34,743 nt of DNA from Fidelibacterota bacterium (GCA_002718655.1 PBFM01000001.1:19784-54526); one strand, 5' to 3'. Counted from the first letter of the stretch, positions 16,701 to 25,217 are shown. The notes: generated by a model from the letters alone, not told the origin. Made by a program: numbers and translations.

Positions 16701-17687
16701 TCCATCATAATGGTAATAGTCAGGAGCGCCGAGAACATGGCCGAACTCATGGCATAGTACACCAACATTGTAATACCATGACTCTGAAAGCATAAAAAGA
16801 TAATCATAAACTTGCGAACCATTAATATATGCTTCCTGACTGTAAAGAGCCCATCGATGAGGCCACAACAGATCTGCCCAATCACCTGGGTCGCCAAAAA
16901 TAACAAATGAAACTGCATCAACAAAACCATCATCATCTGCATCAACATCAATAAAAGGTGATACAGTTCCTGTTATTGAATTTACTGCGTTAGCGAGAAG
17001 GGTATGCTCTCTCTGAGTTCTTTGTGTCGCGTCCTGATAACCGTCCGGGTTCGCGGTTGAATAAGGCTCATAATAGCTACGATTAAACTCGTCAACGTAA
17101 GAAGTATTTGTACCGTCAAATGTACCAGGAAAATGAAAAGTATTAACCAAGAGCGAGTTGTAGGAAACATCCCAAAAATAATGTTTTAGCGAAGGCTCAT
17201 CGGTATCTGTTTGGAAAATGGCATCATAATACGCACGGTCGTATGGAAAGTCTGGGTCATCTGCAAATCTTATAAAAATATTTATTTGAGCTATCTCCCC
17301 TGATGTAGGTGCGTCTCTTTCGTGACCGTTTTGTTCAAGATGATGATAAAATTCCTTTTTCAAATTATACGATTCTATGCTTATTGAATACCCTGGTTCT
17401 AGACCATAAAGGCGTGGATCATAACCAATGCCTGCAAGTAAATTAGTTGTAACTAAACTTCCATCATTCAATTGCTCTGCATAGTAGTAGTATCCATCCT
17501 CCCGATTTAAAATAATGGTAAAATCATTTTCATCGTGCAACCTACGATAATACTGATCACCTGTGGCAAAGCAAGACAGAATGTTACCATTTGGCTGCGT
17601 GATCGTTCTAGGAATACTTTCAAACCAGGTAGCAAATAGCAGCGATTGTAGAATCAAATATAAAGTACATTTCCTGGCAATGGTCAT
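13707..17687 (-). CDS. Secreted M6-like metalloprotease with a second protease-like domain and C-terminal sorting module
   Basis: The 1326-residue exported protein starts with a hydrophobic signal (about 1-25). Residues to about 470 resemble M6 (immune inhibitor A-like) metalloproteases: the zinc motif HEFGH lies at about 313-317, followed by VLGAPDYYHYDG and the Met-turn-like GGWDVMASNG. Next is an ASH/Ig-like segment with IDPQSISFDLNAGDYDVETL, a jellyroll-like region (about 560-790), and another Ig-like stretch ending VSVPVTLTVSG. Residues about 860-1130 hold a second domain with EEILHYVH (986-993) and EEYFAIGMECYFGLWE (about 1032-1048). A short glycine/aspartate repeat resembling RTX calcium-binding nonapeptides lies at about 1136-1173. 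The C-terminal module begins SPYPNPFNPKTKISF (about 1238) and ends QKILFLK, as in type IX-like secretion substrates. No Shine-Dalgarno site is visible. It probably degrades extracellular protein; the substrate is unknown. Confidence 0.85.
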   Translation of the reverse strand: MTIARKCTLYLILQSLLFATWFESIPRTITQPNGNILSCFATGDQYYRRLHDENDFTIILNREDGYYYYAEQLNDGSLVTTNLLAGIGYDPRLYGLEPGYSISIESYNLKKEFYHHLEQNGHERDAPTSGEIAQINIFIRFADDPDFPYDRAYYDAIFQTDTDEPSLKHYFWDVSYNSLLVNTFHFPGTFDGTNTSYVDEFNRSYYEPYSTANPDGYQDATQRTQREHTLLANAVNSITGTVSPFIDVDADDDGFVDAVSFVIFGDPGDWADLLWPHRWALYSQEAYINGSQVYDYLFMLSESWYYNVGVLCHEFGHVLGAPDYYHYDGGGAPTPVGGWDVMASNGNPPQFPSAFTKWKYFDWIELTELNQSGTYSLRPLQEQENTIYKIPSPNSDTEYFVIEYRKQEGIYDVNAPGPRSGLVAYRINPDAGNGNAQGPPDELYVYRPGGDLNSNGNFDQAPFSADYGNTEFNDDTNPPSFLYNNGNGANGGLNIYNISSSGDSISFTISFGSPIISIDPQSISFDLNAGDYDVETLTIFNAGENETVLDYEAFVSDADSYLNPQGGPDDGNYYWTTSTEEPDLDYEWIDIQSNATQLNFPSNDEFSSEQISLPFEFEFFSETYNYLNVNANGWVGWDGNNETVWENGDIPSVNMPRPAIFGFFDDLNPNNDNGNSESSGNIYYQLSEDRVVIWFEDVVRWEGSAGPGTYDFQIVLYSDGRFRCNYENMAGTIDQSTIGWQDGTGNQGTQLSSVGQGFVSNNFAWEAKSYTAENIPWLNLSSDNGSPSGSIFGGQSSSIYVQAIPADLDQGIYNASINVISPTADPVSVPVTLTVSGEDLTPSLPYIDISGSENGIVALPDTVNELFLSVASRYTHIVAPNGDLIQFLIQDEFNDDQIIHARSVLQSMLTDVPGSEWGSNKTAIANAIANTNAILFLLNDEAQYENPNLWALIDAGVQGQDLLAIEVFPEGSSEYMISAERDATYEEILHYVHGFGIQFASPGLQNAIQNAMVQAIENELYNPLPDLPEEDQDEEYFAIGMECYFGLWEHDPNGNGYSGGDEYAFIDRDSMEDGDPLLFEIMVGFMGDSWCYAPLLPVDFQGDFHMERETSLAYTYRSQFLKDISLRGQGSITIWGNSYDNIMFGNEGENVFKGRYGDDIINGFEGLDRAVYEGNREEYVVLPPQATYDSSFHILDLEPMRDGTDHLYGIEEIDFNGDIYEINSLLNSENQALPIEFELFSPYPNPFNPKTKISFNLPNDAKINIIIFDINGRKVKAFELLDVNAGRHEIEWNALDDYGKQISAGVYFVSLVYLNQMQFQKILFLK

Positions 17688-17752
17688 GCAAAAAATTAAT
17701 CAAAAAAATGAGTTCGCATAAAATACTTATTTTACTAAATGCATTTTTTACA

Positions 17753-18496
17753 TTATTTAAGTAATGTCATCTTATGGGATTTAATTATTTTCTGATTAAT
17801 TTTTAACTGATAAATGTAGGTTCCTCCGCTAACCATTTTTCCTATTTTATCAGTACCGTTCCAAAAATAATTGTTTAGCCCAGTAGCAATATTACCTTCG
17901 TGAAGTTTGATGATTTCATTTCCCAAGATATCATAGATAGTAATACTTCCAATAGCATTTGAACTGGCATGAACGCTTATTTTAGTCACGGGATTGAAAG
18001 GATTAGGAAAATTTGGTTTGATCTTAAACTTGCTTGGTAAATTCTCTATGGCATCAAGAAGTTCAATATCCAATCTAATTTGATGGTATGTATCTCCATT
18101 ATCTGAACTATATTCAGCAAAAAATGATTCAGGGGTCCATTCACTGAGATTATATGAAAGTTCTTCATATCCTAGAACACCTAAAGGGGTCATAAATCTC
18201 CTTAAAAAAATTATTTGACCATTGCTTTTATCATAACCAAAATAATGATAGGCCCAGTCCAATTCATCGTTAAACAGAAAATCACTTGATGATGTGAAAA
18301 CAAAAAATCCGTCTCTATCGCCTCCTTCGCCGATTACAATTGATGCACTATGGTTTTCAAAAGTTATTGACGGAGACTCAAGAGACTCAGTACCCGTCCA
18401 GTGGCCTATGAAATCAGGAAGTGATTGTGCAATAGTAATTGAAAGAGATACTAAGCTTAAAATAGAAAATGTTATTACTTTTATTTTATTTGCCAT
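17753..18496 (-). CDS. Small secreted protein with C-terminal sorting module
   Basis: The 247-residue protein has a signal peptide (KVITFSILSLVSLSITIAQ, to about residue 24). A middle region of about 130 residues is rich in Phe, Tyr, Asp and Ser (SLPDFIGHWTGTESLESPSI, YHYFGYDKSNGQIIFLRRF). It may form a small beta-barrel; the 'GHWTG' start recalls lipocalin-like extracellular domains, but I cannot name a family. The C-terminal module NFPNPFNPVTKIS (from about 160) to SHKMTLLK matches the sorting domain of its neighbours. It lies between the M6 protease (65-base gap) and the beta-helix gene (81-base gap), on the same strand, each spacer long enough for its own promoter. Confidence 0.8.
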   Translation of the reverse strand: MANKIKVITFSILSLVSLSITIAQSLPDFIGHWTGTESLESPSITFENHSASIVIGEGGDRDGFFVFTSSSDFLFNDELDWAYHYFGYDKSNGQIIFLRRFMTPLGVLGYEELSYNLSEWTPESFFAEYSSDNGDTYHQIRLDIELLDAIENLPSKFKIKPNFPNPFNPVTKISVHASSNAIGSITIYDILGNEIIKLHEGNIATGLNNYFWNGTDKIGKMVSGGTYIYQLKINQKIIKSHKMTLLK

Positions 18497-18577
18497 GATT
18501 GAGCCAATACATAGCTTGAATATACATTAACCGAGATAATTTTACTCAGAATGTAATTCTGATAGTGCGATATATCA

Positions 18578-21256
18578 CTATTTAAGCAATATCATCTTTT
18601 TACTTGCAAAATTTTTATTTGTGATCAGATGATAAAAGTAAACACCACTAGATACTTTTTCACCTCTTGAATCAGTGGCATCCCATTTTGCGGTGTAATT
18701 CCCAGGAAACCCATACCCCGTTTTAATAGTTTTTATGTATTCACCTTTAATATTAAAAATACTTAGTTGATAGTATCCATTGTTTTCAAGTGAAAATTCA
18801 AAATATGTGATTGGATTAAATGGATTTGGAAAATTTTGTAGCAATTGAAACCTATTTAAAATCAAATCTTCCTCTCCTTGTAATTGATCGCAAACGATAT
18901 CATAAGCACCTATGATTCCTAACGAATCTGATGCATTGATACAGGGTGATGTTTCTTTAATTGCAAAAGGTTGCTCAGCGTTGTGACAAAATTCTGGATC
19001 TTGTTCAAACACACCTCCAAAAGTATTAAAAATGATATTTGAATAATTAGAAAAGTTATACGTATCACCTTGTATGTCAGAAAAATTTAATTCCACCTCT
19101 GTTACACCGCTCGATTCAGGTGCATATAGTATAGGTCCGTAATTATCCCAGATTATTGAATTATTGATTACGATATAAGAACCATGCGCAGAAAAGACAG
19201 ACCCGACACCTGAAGTATTCTCTGCAAAGGTGGCTTGATTGATGTTTAATGAAGTCTGAAATGCAGCAATGCTCCCTCCATAGTCATAGCCATTATTTCG
19301 CTCAAATGACGTCCACTCAATTTCACTTGAACCACTACTTTGATAAATTCCTGCACCTTCAATAAATGCCTCATTCTGTCTAAATCTTACAATTGAAATT
19401 GTAAAGTCGGAGTTATCAGAATATAGCCCACCACCCCAATATGCAAAATTTTCTTCTATTATTGTGTTTTCTAATATTGGATTCCCACCTGTCACATATA
19501 GTCCTCCTCCCATATTCGCACCATTTTCTCTAATAGTGATACTTTTAAGTATTGCATCAGAGCCTGACAAAAAAATTCCACCACCTATATCTGCTGAATT
19601 ATTTTCGATTTTAAGCTTTTCTAATATGGGTGAGCAATTTATGATGGCAAGACCTCCTCCCGAAGAATTAAAGCCACCTTTAAATGCAATGCCTCTTATC
19701 TTTCCCTCATTGTTAGATGGCCCATTGAGCGTCAAACATGTTCCTCCACTCTGACCAACAGTGAAGTATGTATCTGATATGATCTGTTCGTCCTCTAATT
19801 CAAATGCTCTTGACTCAAGCACTATATTCTTATTTTCAAAATCAAATGGCTCTGAATAAGCGCCTTGCTTCAATCTAATGGTGTCTCCATCTGCTGCTGA
19901 TGACATTGCTCTGGAGATGGTTTCAAAAGGTGCATCAATGCTGCCATCATTAGCATTATCACCAGACTGACCAACATACCATACTGGACCTAAATTGATA
20001 GGTCCGCAGCCAACACCGAAACAACCAATAAGATTGCCACCTTGACCACCATCTACGCAAGGCGAATTTTCTCTTACCTCATAATTACCCTCAGAACTAT
20101 TACAGAAAAAAGGTTCCTGGTCAAGGTTTCCACTACCCCACTCAAGGTCACCATTATCATTAGTCTCTATACTACTTTGTCCACCCTCAACAATAGAATA
20201 GTCAATGTTCAACTCTACATCAATGCCTTCTGATCGAAAATACACTTGAGGATCACCATTGCTCCACAATACTGAATTAAGAAGATTAACCTCAGCATCA
20301 TCTCTCATGTAAATAGCATTTCCATAAAGAGCAGCTAGATTATTAGCAATTGTAAAATTTGTAAAATTTACAACAGAAGTATTTCTAACATAAATACCCG
20401 CACCAGAGCTCGATACATTATCGGCAATTAAGGTATAGTCTAATTGTGGATCTGCATTATTTATGTAAAGGCCACCACCTAAACCTTCAGCCTCATTATT
20501 TGTGATCTGAAGACCGTTAGCAACAAGATTAGCATCATCCTTTAGAGTGATACCACCACCGGAATTATTAGCTGTGTTATTATTAAATATTACGTTCTCC
20601 ATTATTGGGTAGGATTCATTCCGTAAATAACATCCTCCACCAAATTCGGCAAGGTTTTCCTCAAATGTACAATCATAAAATTCGGGGCTTGATGAGGCTC
20701 TTGCATATAGACCTCCACCTACATCATCAGTCTCATTTTGGTTGATGGTACAATTAATGAACTTTGGTGAGGAAGAATAACAGAATATACCTCCTCCGCC
20801 TCCTTCATTAGCAATATTATTACTAATAATACAATTCCTAATTATCGGATCACTATTTTCACAATAGACTCCTCCGCCATATTTATAAAATGATCCATTT
20901 CCATCAGGGTCTGCATCATATCCAGTTCCATTTTGAAGTGTCAATCCCTGCAAAACCGACTGGTCTGTTTCGCCTGAAGAAAAAGTAGCTACACTTCCAC
21001 TTGATTGAGCATCAATTATGGTATTTGCAATCAATGTAGAATCATTATCAATAAAGTATCTTGAGGAAACTAGGATAGACTTACCGTTAAAATTAATAGA
21101 TTCAGAATAGGTTCCTTGACTAATAAGAACTGTATCTCCATCATCTGAAACATCTATCGCATTCTGGATCGATGCATAGTCACCCGGCACATAGTAAACC
21201 TCACCGGCTAATTGGGACAACAGAAAAGTAATAAAATAAAAGTTCTTTGGTAGCAT
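18578..21256 (-). CDS. Secreted double parallel beta-helix protein with C-terminal sorting module
   Basis: The product is 892 residues from ATG 21256, chosen because a typical signal (LPKNFYFITFLLSQLAGEV) follows at once; an upstream in-frame GTG at 21274 adds only six residues. The body has two pectate-lyase-like right-handed beta-helices. The first starts YVPGDYASIQNAIDVSDDGD and the second starts YVGQSGDNANDGSIDAPFET near residue 430. Each has an opening strand ending in GTYSE or GAYSE, then many rungs such as GGGIFCYSSSPKFINCTI, GGGLYINNADPQLDYTLI and GGGLYVTGGNPILENTII. No catalytic residues of a polysaccharide lyase are evident, so binding or surface adhesion is as likely as enzymatic activity. 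The sorting module NFPNPFNPITYFEFSL starts near 805 and ends SKKMILLK. Confidence 0.87.
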   Translation of the reverse strand: MLPKNFYFITFLLSQLAGEVYYVPGDYASIQNAIDVSDDGDTVLISQGTYSESINFNGKSILVSSRYFIDNDSTLIANTIIDAQSSGSVATFSSGETDQSVLQGLTLQNGTGYDADPDGNGSFYKYGGGVYCENSDPIIRNCIISNNIANEGGGGGIFCYSSSPKFINCTINQNETDDVGGGLYARASSSPEFYDCTFEENLAEFGGGCYLRNESYPIMENVIFNNNTANNSGGGITLKDDANLVANGLQITNNEAEGLGGGLYINNADPQLDYTLIADNVSSSGAGIYVRNTSVVNFTNFTIANNLAALYGNAIYMRDDAEVNLLNSVLWSNGDPQVYFRSEGIDVELNIDYSIVEGGQSSIETNDNGDLEWGSGNLDQEPFFCNSSEGNYEVRENSPCVDGGQGGNLIGCFGVGCGPINLGPVWYVGQSGDNANDGSIDAPFETISRAMSSAADGDTIRLKQGAYSEPFDFENKNIVLESRAFELEDEQIISDTYFTVGQSGGTCLTLNGPSNNEGKIRGIAFKGGFNSSGGGLAIINCSPILEKLKIENNSADIGGGIFLSGSDAILKSITIRENGANMGGGLYVTGGNPILENTIIEENFAYWGGGLYSDNSDFTISIVRFRQNEAFIEGAGIYQSSGSSEIEWTSFERNNGYDYGGSIAAFQTSLNINQATFAENTSGVGSVFSAHGSYIVINNSIIWDNYGPILYAPESSGVTEVELNFSDIQGDTYNFSNYSNIIFNTFGGVFEQDPEFCHNAEQPFAIKETSPCINASDSLGIIGAYDIVCDQLQGEEDLILNRFQLLQNFPNPFNPITYFEFSLENNGYYQLSIFNIKGEYIKTIKTGYGFPGNYTAKWDATDSRGEKVSSGVYFYHLITNKNFASKKMILLK

Positions 21257-21295
21257 ATTCAATACTTCTAACACAAAAATTAAAAAAATAATACA

Positions 21296-21315
21296 TTAAT
21301 TCAGTGATGAATTAA
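21296..21315. promoter_or_regulatory. Perfect inverted repeat in divergent spacer, candidate operator
   Basis: The arms TTAATTCA and TGAATTAA (8 bp each, exact) flank a GTGA spacer. The element lies between the divergent beta-helix gene and pntAA, about 60 bases before the pntAA start. There is no following T-run, so a terminator is unlikely. A dimeric regulator site is plausible, but in AT-rich DNA such a repeat can arise by chance. Confidence 0.35.
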
Positions 21316-21374
21316 GTCAAAGATATGTTAATTTTAGAGTCTTTGGAATTACAATTTTTAATTAATAAACGTAT

Positions 21375-22508
21375 ATGAACATTGCCATACTTAAAGAAAA
21401 TGCTAGTGGTGAAACTCGTGTTGCAGCTACACCCTCTACAGTCAAAGAACTCATAAAATACGGCTTAAAGGTTAGCATACAATCTGATGCAGGCCTCTCT
21501 TCGCACATATCCAATGAGGACTTCATAAATGCTGGTGCAACAATCATAAAATCAAAAGATGAGTTACTATCAAAAGCAAACATAATTGTAAAAGTTCTTC
21601 CTCCGACCTTAGACCAAATCGTGCTTTTCCAATCAAATGCAACGGTGATATCCTTTTGCCAAACAACTAGAGAATTGGACACTGTTAAAGCTCTTAGGGA
21701 ACAATCAGTTACCGCACTTTCAATGCATCTCATACCTAGGACGACCTTAGCTCAAAAGATGGATGCCCTTTCCTCCCAGGCAAACATCGCTGGTTATAAG
21801 GCAGTTTTGATTGCAGCGAGCGAATTAGGAGTTTACATGCCACTTCTAATGACAGCTGCAGGTACGATACGCCCCGCTAAGGTTTTGGTAATAGGAGCAG
21901 GAGTTGCAGGTTTACAAGCCATCGCTACCGCCAAACGTCTTGGTGCTCAAGTAGAGGCCTTTGACGTGCGTCCAATTGTAAAAGAACAGGTTGAATCCCT
22001 TGGTGCAAAGTTCATAGAGGTCAAATCTGATTCAGAAGATGGCATAGGAGAAGGTGGATATGCAAAAGAAACATCAGAAGAATACAAAAAAAGACAAGAA
22101 GAATTAATTGAAAAACATATTGCCAATGCTGATGTCGTAATAACAACTGCATTAATACCAGGTAAGTCAGCGCCATTACTGATTCCTAAAACAATGGTCG
22201 ATAATATGAGGAATGGCTCAATCATTATGGACCTTGCATCTGAAAATGGAGGTAACTGTGAGCTTACTAAAATGAATGAGATAGTAGAACACAATGGTGT
22301 AAGAATCAATGGCATCGTAGATATGGCAAGATTAATGCCAATTCATGCTAGCGAACTTTACGCAAAAAATATTACTGCCTTATTAACATACGTCTTAAAA
22401 GATGGTCAATTAGAGTTGAATCTTAAAGACGAAATTGTATCCGAATCAATGTATACACATTTGGGCGAGATCACAAATGAGCAAACTAAATTAGCAATGG
22501 AATCATAA
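21375..22508 (+). CDS. pntAA: NAD(P) transhydrogenase alpha subunit part 1 (NAD-binding domain I)
   Basis: This is the soluble NAD(H)-binding component of the proton-translocating transhydrogenase, which uses the proton-motive force to drive hydride transfer from NADH to NADP+. The 377 residues match the split (Rhodospirillum-type) alpha-1 subunit. Visible are the alanine dehydrogenase/PNT N-terminal domain (MNIAILKENASGETRVAATP), the RQD-loop region around YKAVLIAASELG, the Rossmann motif VIGAGVAGLQAIATAKRLGA (Gly-rich loop about 174-179), FDVRP, and the mobile-loop stretch GEGGYAKETSEEYKKRQEEL. The C-terminus lacks membrane helices, which are on the next gene. No clear ribosome site precedes ATG 21375. 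It is the first gene of a three-gene operon. Confidence 0.97.
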   Translation: MNIAILKENASGETRVAATPSTVKELIKYGLKVSIQSDAGLSSHISNEDFINAGATIIKSKDELLSKANIIVKVLPPTLDQIVLFQSNATVISFCQTTRELDTVKALREQSVTALSMHLIPRTTLAQKMDALSSQANIAGYKAVLIAASELGVYMPLLMTAAGTIRPAKVLVIGAGVAGLQAIATAKRLGAQVEAFDVRPIVKEQVESLGAKFIEVKSDSEDGIGEGGYAKETSEEYKKRQEELIEKHIANADVVITTALIPGKSAPLLIPKTMVDNMRNGSIIMDLASENGGNCELTKMNEIVEHNGVRINGIVDMARLMPIHASELYAKNITALLTYVLKDGQLELNLKDEIVSESMYTHLGEITNEQTKLAMES

Positions 22509-22510
22509 AA

Positions 22511-22780
22511 ATGGACATAAACATAATTACCGTTTTCATTCTTGCGATTTTCGTGGGTTTTGAAATCATTACAAAAGTACCACCTACACTCCATACACCT
22601 CTAATGAGTGGATCCAATGCCATTTCAGGAATAGCGATTGTTGGAGCAATCATATCTACAAATATAAATGGTGAACTTGGTACATACCTTGGACTAACAG
22701 CATTAACCTTTGCTACTATAAATGTTGTGGGCGGATTTATGGTAACAGATAGAATGTTAAAAATGTTTAAACGAAAATAA
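22511..22780 (+). CDS. pntAB: NAD(P) transhydrogenase alpha subunit part 2 (membrane)
   Basis: The 89-residue integral membrane protein starts two bases after the pntAA stop. Three hydrophobic helices are visible: NIITVFILAIFVGFEII, a central stretch with SGSNAISGIAIVGAIISTNI, and LGLTALTFATINVVGGFMV. The segment KVPPTLHTPLMSGSNAISGI is a highly conserved PntAB signature. With PntB it forms the proton-conducting domain II. The basic C-terminus (MLKMFKRK) fits a cytoplasmic tail. Confidence 0.96.
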   Translation: MDINIITVFILAIFVGFEIITKVPPTLHTPLMSGSNAISGIAIVGAIISTNINGELGTYLGLTALTFATINVVGGFMVTDRMLKMFKRK

Positions 22781-22788
22781 TACTAAAA

Positions 22789-24162
22789 ATGAATTATTTT
22801 AATATCTTCTATGTAATTGCTTCTATTCTTTTCATACTTGGTATAAAAAATCTAAGTCATCCAAAAACTGCTAGAAGGGGAAACTTCATTGCAGCGATGG
22901 GTATGCTTATAGCGATTATTGTTACTCTGCTTGCATATGGACAATTGGATTATAAATTAATCATTATTGGAATTGTAATAGGTAGTATAATCGGTACATT
23001 TTTTGCGCTTAAAGTTGAAATGACCCAAATGCCGCAAATGGTAGCAATATTCAACGGTTTTGGTGGGAGTGCATCTGCGCTTGTTGCAGCTGCAGAGTTT
23101 TTGAAAAGTGGTGATATTTCCACATTTACTATATCAACCATCATCATCTCAATTTTTGTTGGAACACTTACTTTTTCTGGCAGCTTCATTGCTTTTGGTA
23201 AGTTACAGGGTTTTGTAAGCGGCCAACCCATAATTTTTCCTGCTCAACAGCTAATAAATGCAGTACTGGCAATTGTCTTACTAGTGTTGGGTTATTTGAT
23301 TATCCTATCTCCGATTGAAATGAATTATTTTTATGGGCTCATAATTATCTCTGCCGTTCTTGGTATTACTCTGACCATACCAATAGGAGGTGCGGATATG
23401 CCAGTAGTGATATCATTATTAAACTCTTATTCTGGCATTGCGGCAGCAGCAACAGGTTTTGTGCTTATGAATAACGCTCTAATAATATCAGGCGCATTGG
23501 TTGGTGCATCTGGATTAATATTAACAAACATTATGTGCAAGGGAATGAACCGTTCACTAGCAAATGTAATCTTTGGTGCAGTTGGAATTGAACAAGAAAC
23601 GACTGATTCAGATTCTAATCAAAAACAAGTTTTAATCAAAAGCTACTCAACAGAAGAAGCTGCAATGATATTTGATGCGGCAGAGAAAGTTATCGTTGTC
23701 CCAGGCTATGGTCTCGCAGTAGCCCAGGCTCAACATGCCGTTCGAGAGGTCGCTGAATTTCTCGAAAGCAAAGGAAAAGAAGTACTCTATGCTATACACC
23801 CTGTTGCAGGAAGAATGCCAGGCCATATGAATGTCTTATTAGCTGAAGCAAATATATCATATGATCAGCTAAAAGATCTTGATGAAATCAATCCTGATTT
23901 TGAAGATTGTGATGTTGCGCTTGTACTTGGTGCAAATGATGTTGTTAACCCAGCCGCTCGCCATGACACCTCCTCACCAATATATGGTATGCCAATCTTA
24001 GACGTAGATAAATCTAGAACTGTAATAATCAATAAAAGGACTATGAACACCGGTTTCGCTGGTATTCAGAATGAACTTTTTGGATTTGATAATTCTATCA
24101 TGGTTTTTGGCGATGCAAAAGACATGTTACAGCAGCTACTGAAAGATCTTAAGGAATTATAA
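22789..24162 (+). CDS. pntB: NAD(P) transhydrogenase beta subunit
   Basis: The 457-residue protein combines the remaining membrane domain with NADP(H)-binding domain III. The first 270 residues hold about eight or nine hydrophobic helices, with the conserved MTQMPQMVAIFNGFGGSASA and PIGGADMPVVISLLNSYSGI. Domain III has VIVVPGYGLAVAQAQHAVRE (about 302-321), HPVAGRMPGHMNVLLAEA and LGANDVVNPAARHDTSSPIY, all NADP-binding signatures, then the terminal GFAGIQNELF...MVFGDAKDM. It follows pntAB by eight bases. It ends 20 bases from the convergent gene at 24183, with no obvious terminator hairpin in that gap. Confidence 0.97.
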   Translation: MNYFNIFYVIASILFILGIKNLSHPKTARRGNFIAAMGMLIAIIVTLLAYGQLDYKLIIIGIVIGSIIGTFFALKVEMTQMPQMVAIFNGFGGSASALVAAAEFLKSGDISTFTISTIIISIFVGTLTFSGSFIAFGKLQGFVSGQPIIFPAQQLINAVLAIVLLVLGYLIILSPIEMNYFYGLIIISAVLGITLTIPIGGADMPVVISLLNSYSGIAAAATGFVLMNNALIISGALVGASGLILTNIMCKGMNRSLANVIFGAVGIEQETTDSDSNQKQVLIKSYSTEEAAMIFDAAEKVIVVPGYGLAVAQAQHAVREVAEFLESKGKEVLYAIHPVAGRMPGHMNVLLAEANISYDQLKDLDEINPDFEDCDVALVLGANDVVNPAARHDTSSPIYGMPILDVDKSRTVIINKRTMNTGFAGIQNELFGFDNSIMVFGDAKDMLQQLLKDLKEL

Positions 24163-24182
24163 ATCACTAAGGAGTAGTGTTA

Positions 24183-25217
24183 CTAGACCTTGTCATTATC
24201 AAGATCCACCACAACCTTTGAGGAACTTGAGTAAAGGCCCAAAGTAATATATTTGTCACATACTGCTTCTGCGTATTCTTCAGAAAAGTATTTTCCCACT
24301 TTAAAAACACGTCCACCTCTATCCTCAACCATTTCTAATTCAGGTAAGAGTTCACGAACAGCTTCCATTTGTTCATCACCCTGTGGAACAATATTAACTT
24401 CAAACATTTGCATCTCACCACCCTTTTCAGAACTAACGTAATGAGCAATCATTCCTGTGAATTCTGCAACAGCCATTGCTTCTTCTTCAGTTACTTCATC
24501 ATCAGCCTCTGCCATCATATTAATAAGGTCAACTAATCCTTCAGCAACTTCAGTATCTGGTCCTTCATCCAAATAGGATTGTACTAAGGCTTTAAGTTCG
24601 ACCAAGTTTGTGACTTCTTCTGGCTTTCCTGGTTTTAATTCTGGAACATCAATATTCCATTTTTCAGAAAACTGTTTTATCAGATCTATTTCTTCTTGAG
24701 CAATATCATCATCTATTGCAGCTAATTTTTTTAAAATTTCTATGATTTTTCCTGCACCTTTTGGCCGAATCATATCTGTTATCAGGTCACCAGATTCTTT
24801 GCCCTCAAGTTTGAGTGCAAGCCCAAGTAATGTCCAAAAGCCAATACCTTTATTCTTATCTACAAAATACCCTGTACCAATCAGTGTAAATACAGTTGCA
24901 AGAAACAAAGCTATAACACTTTTCGCGGCTGAGAAATAATCTTGAGTAATAATCAAACTATTTAACAAGAAAGGAAAACCAACCGCAAAGCCAAGCATGG
25001 CAGCAACTATTGAAATACTATTCGCAACTTCTTCGTTCTTTCTTCTTTTCCATATTTTATTAACGGTTAAATAACCCTTGATTATTGAAAATAATAGTGC
25101 ACTTGAAACAAGTACGCTAATGAGTTTCTCAAAAAGTGACAGGCCGTTACCTTCAGAAGCAAATATTGGGCTACATATGAATATGAATATTATGATGTTT
25201 CTAGGATATTGGTTCAT
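24183..25217 (-). CDS. Membrane protein with TerB-like helical segments, function unknown
   Basis: The 344-residue protein has a signal-like N-terminus (IIIFIFICSPIFAS) and about three further hydrophobic helices (about 30-50, 66-90 and 96-118), then a soluble acidic C-terminal half. The segment ILKKLAAIDDDIAQEEIDLI and a second, VDLINMMAEADDEVTEEEAM, both follow the TerB pattern of 'hhxxhhxADgxhxxxEhxhh' with acidic residues that could bind metal. The last 60 residues (FKVGKYFSEEYAEAVCDKYI) may form a small separate alpha/beta domain. I do not recognise a named family. It is convergent with pntB and separated from the NYN gene by 117 bases. A role in stress or ion handling would be speculative. 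Confidence 0.72.
   Translation of the reverse strand: MNQYPRNIIIFIFICSPIFASEGNGLSLFEKLISVLVSSALLFSIIKGYLTVNKIWKRRKNEEVANSISIVAAMLGFAVGFPFLLNSLIITQDYFSAAKSVIALFLATVFTLIGTGYFVDKNKGIGFWTLLGLALKLEGKESGDLITDMIRPKGAGKIIEILKKLAAIDDDIAQEEIDLIKQFSEKWNIDVPELKPGKPEEVTNLVELKALVQSYLDEGPDTEVAEGLVDLINMMAEADDEVTEEEAMAVAEFTGMIAHYVSSEKGGEMQMFEVNIVPQGDEQMEAVRELLPELEMVEDRGGRVFKVGKYFSEEYAEAVCDKYITLGLYSSSSKVVVDLDNDKV

Noticed and set aside
21257-21274. GTG start six codons before the chosen start of the beta-helix protein
   Set aside because: ATG 21256 is directly followed by a normal signal peptide, and TTAGAAG upstream of it is a weak but usable ribosome site. The GTG remains possible but changes little.
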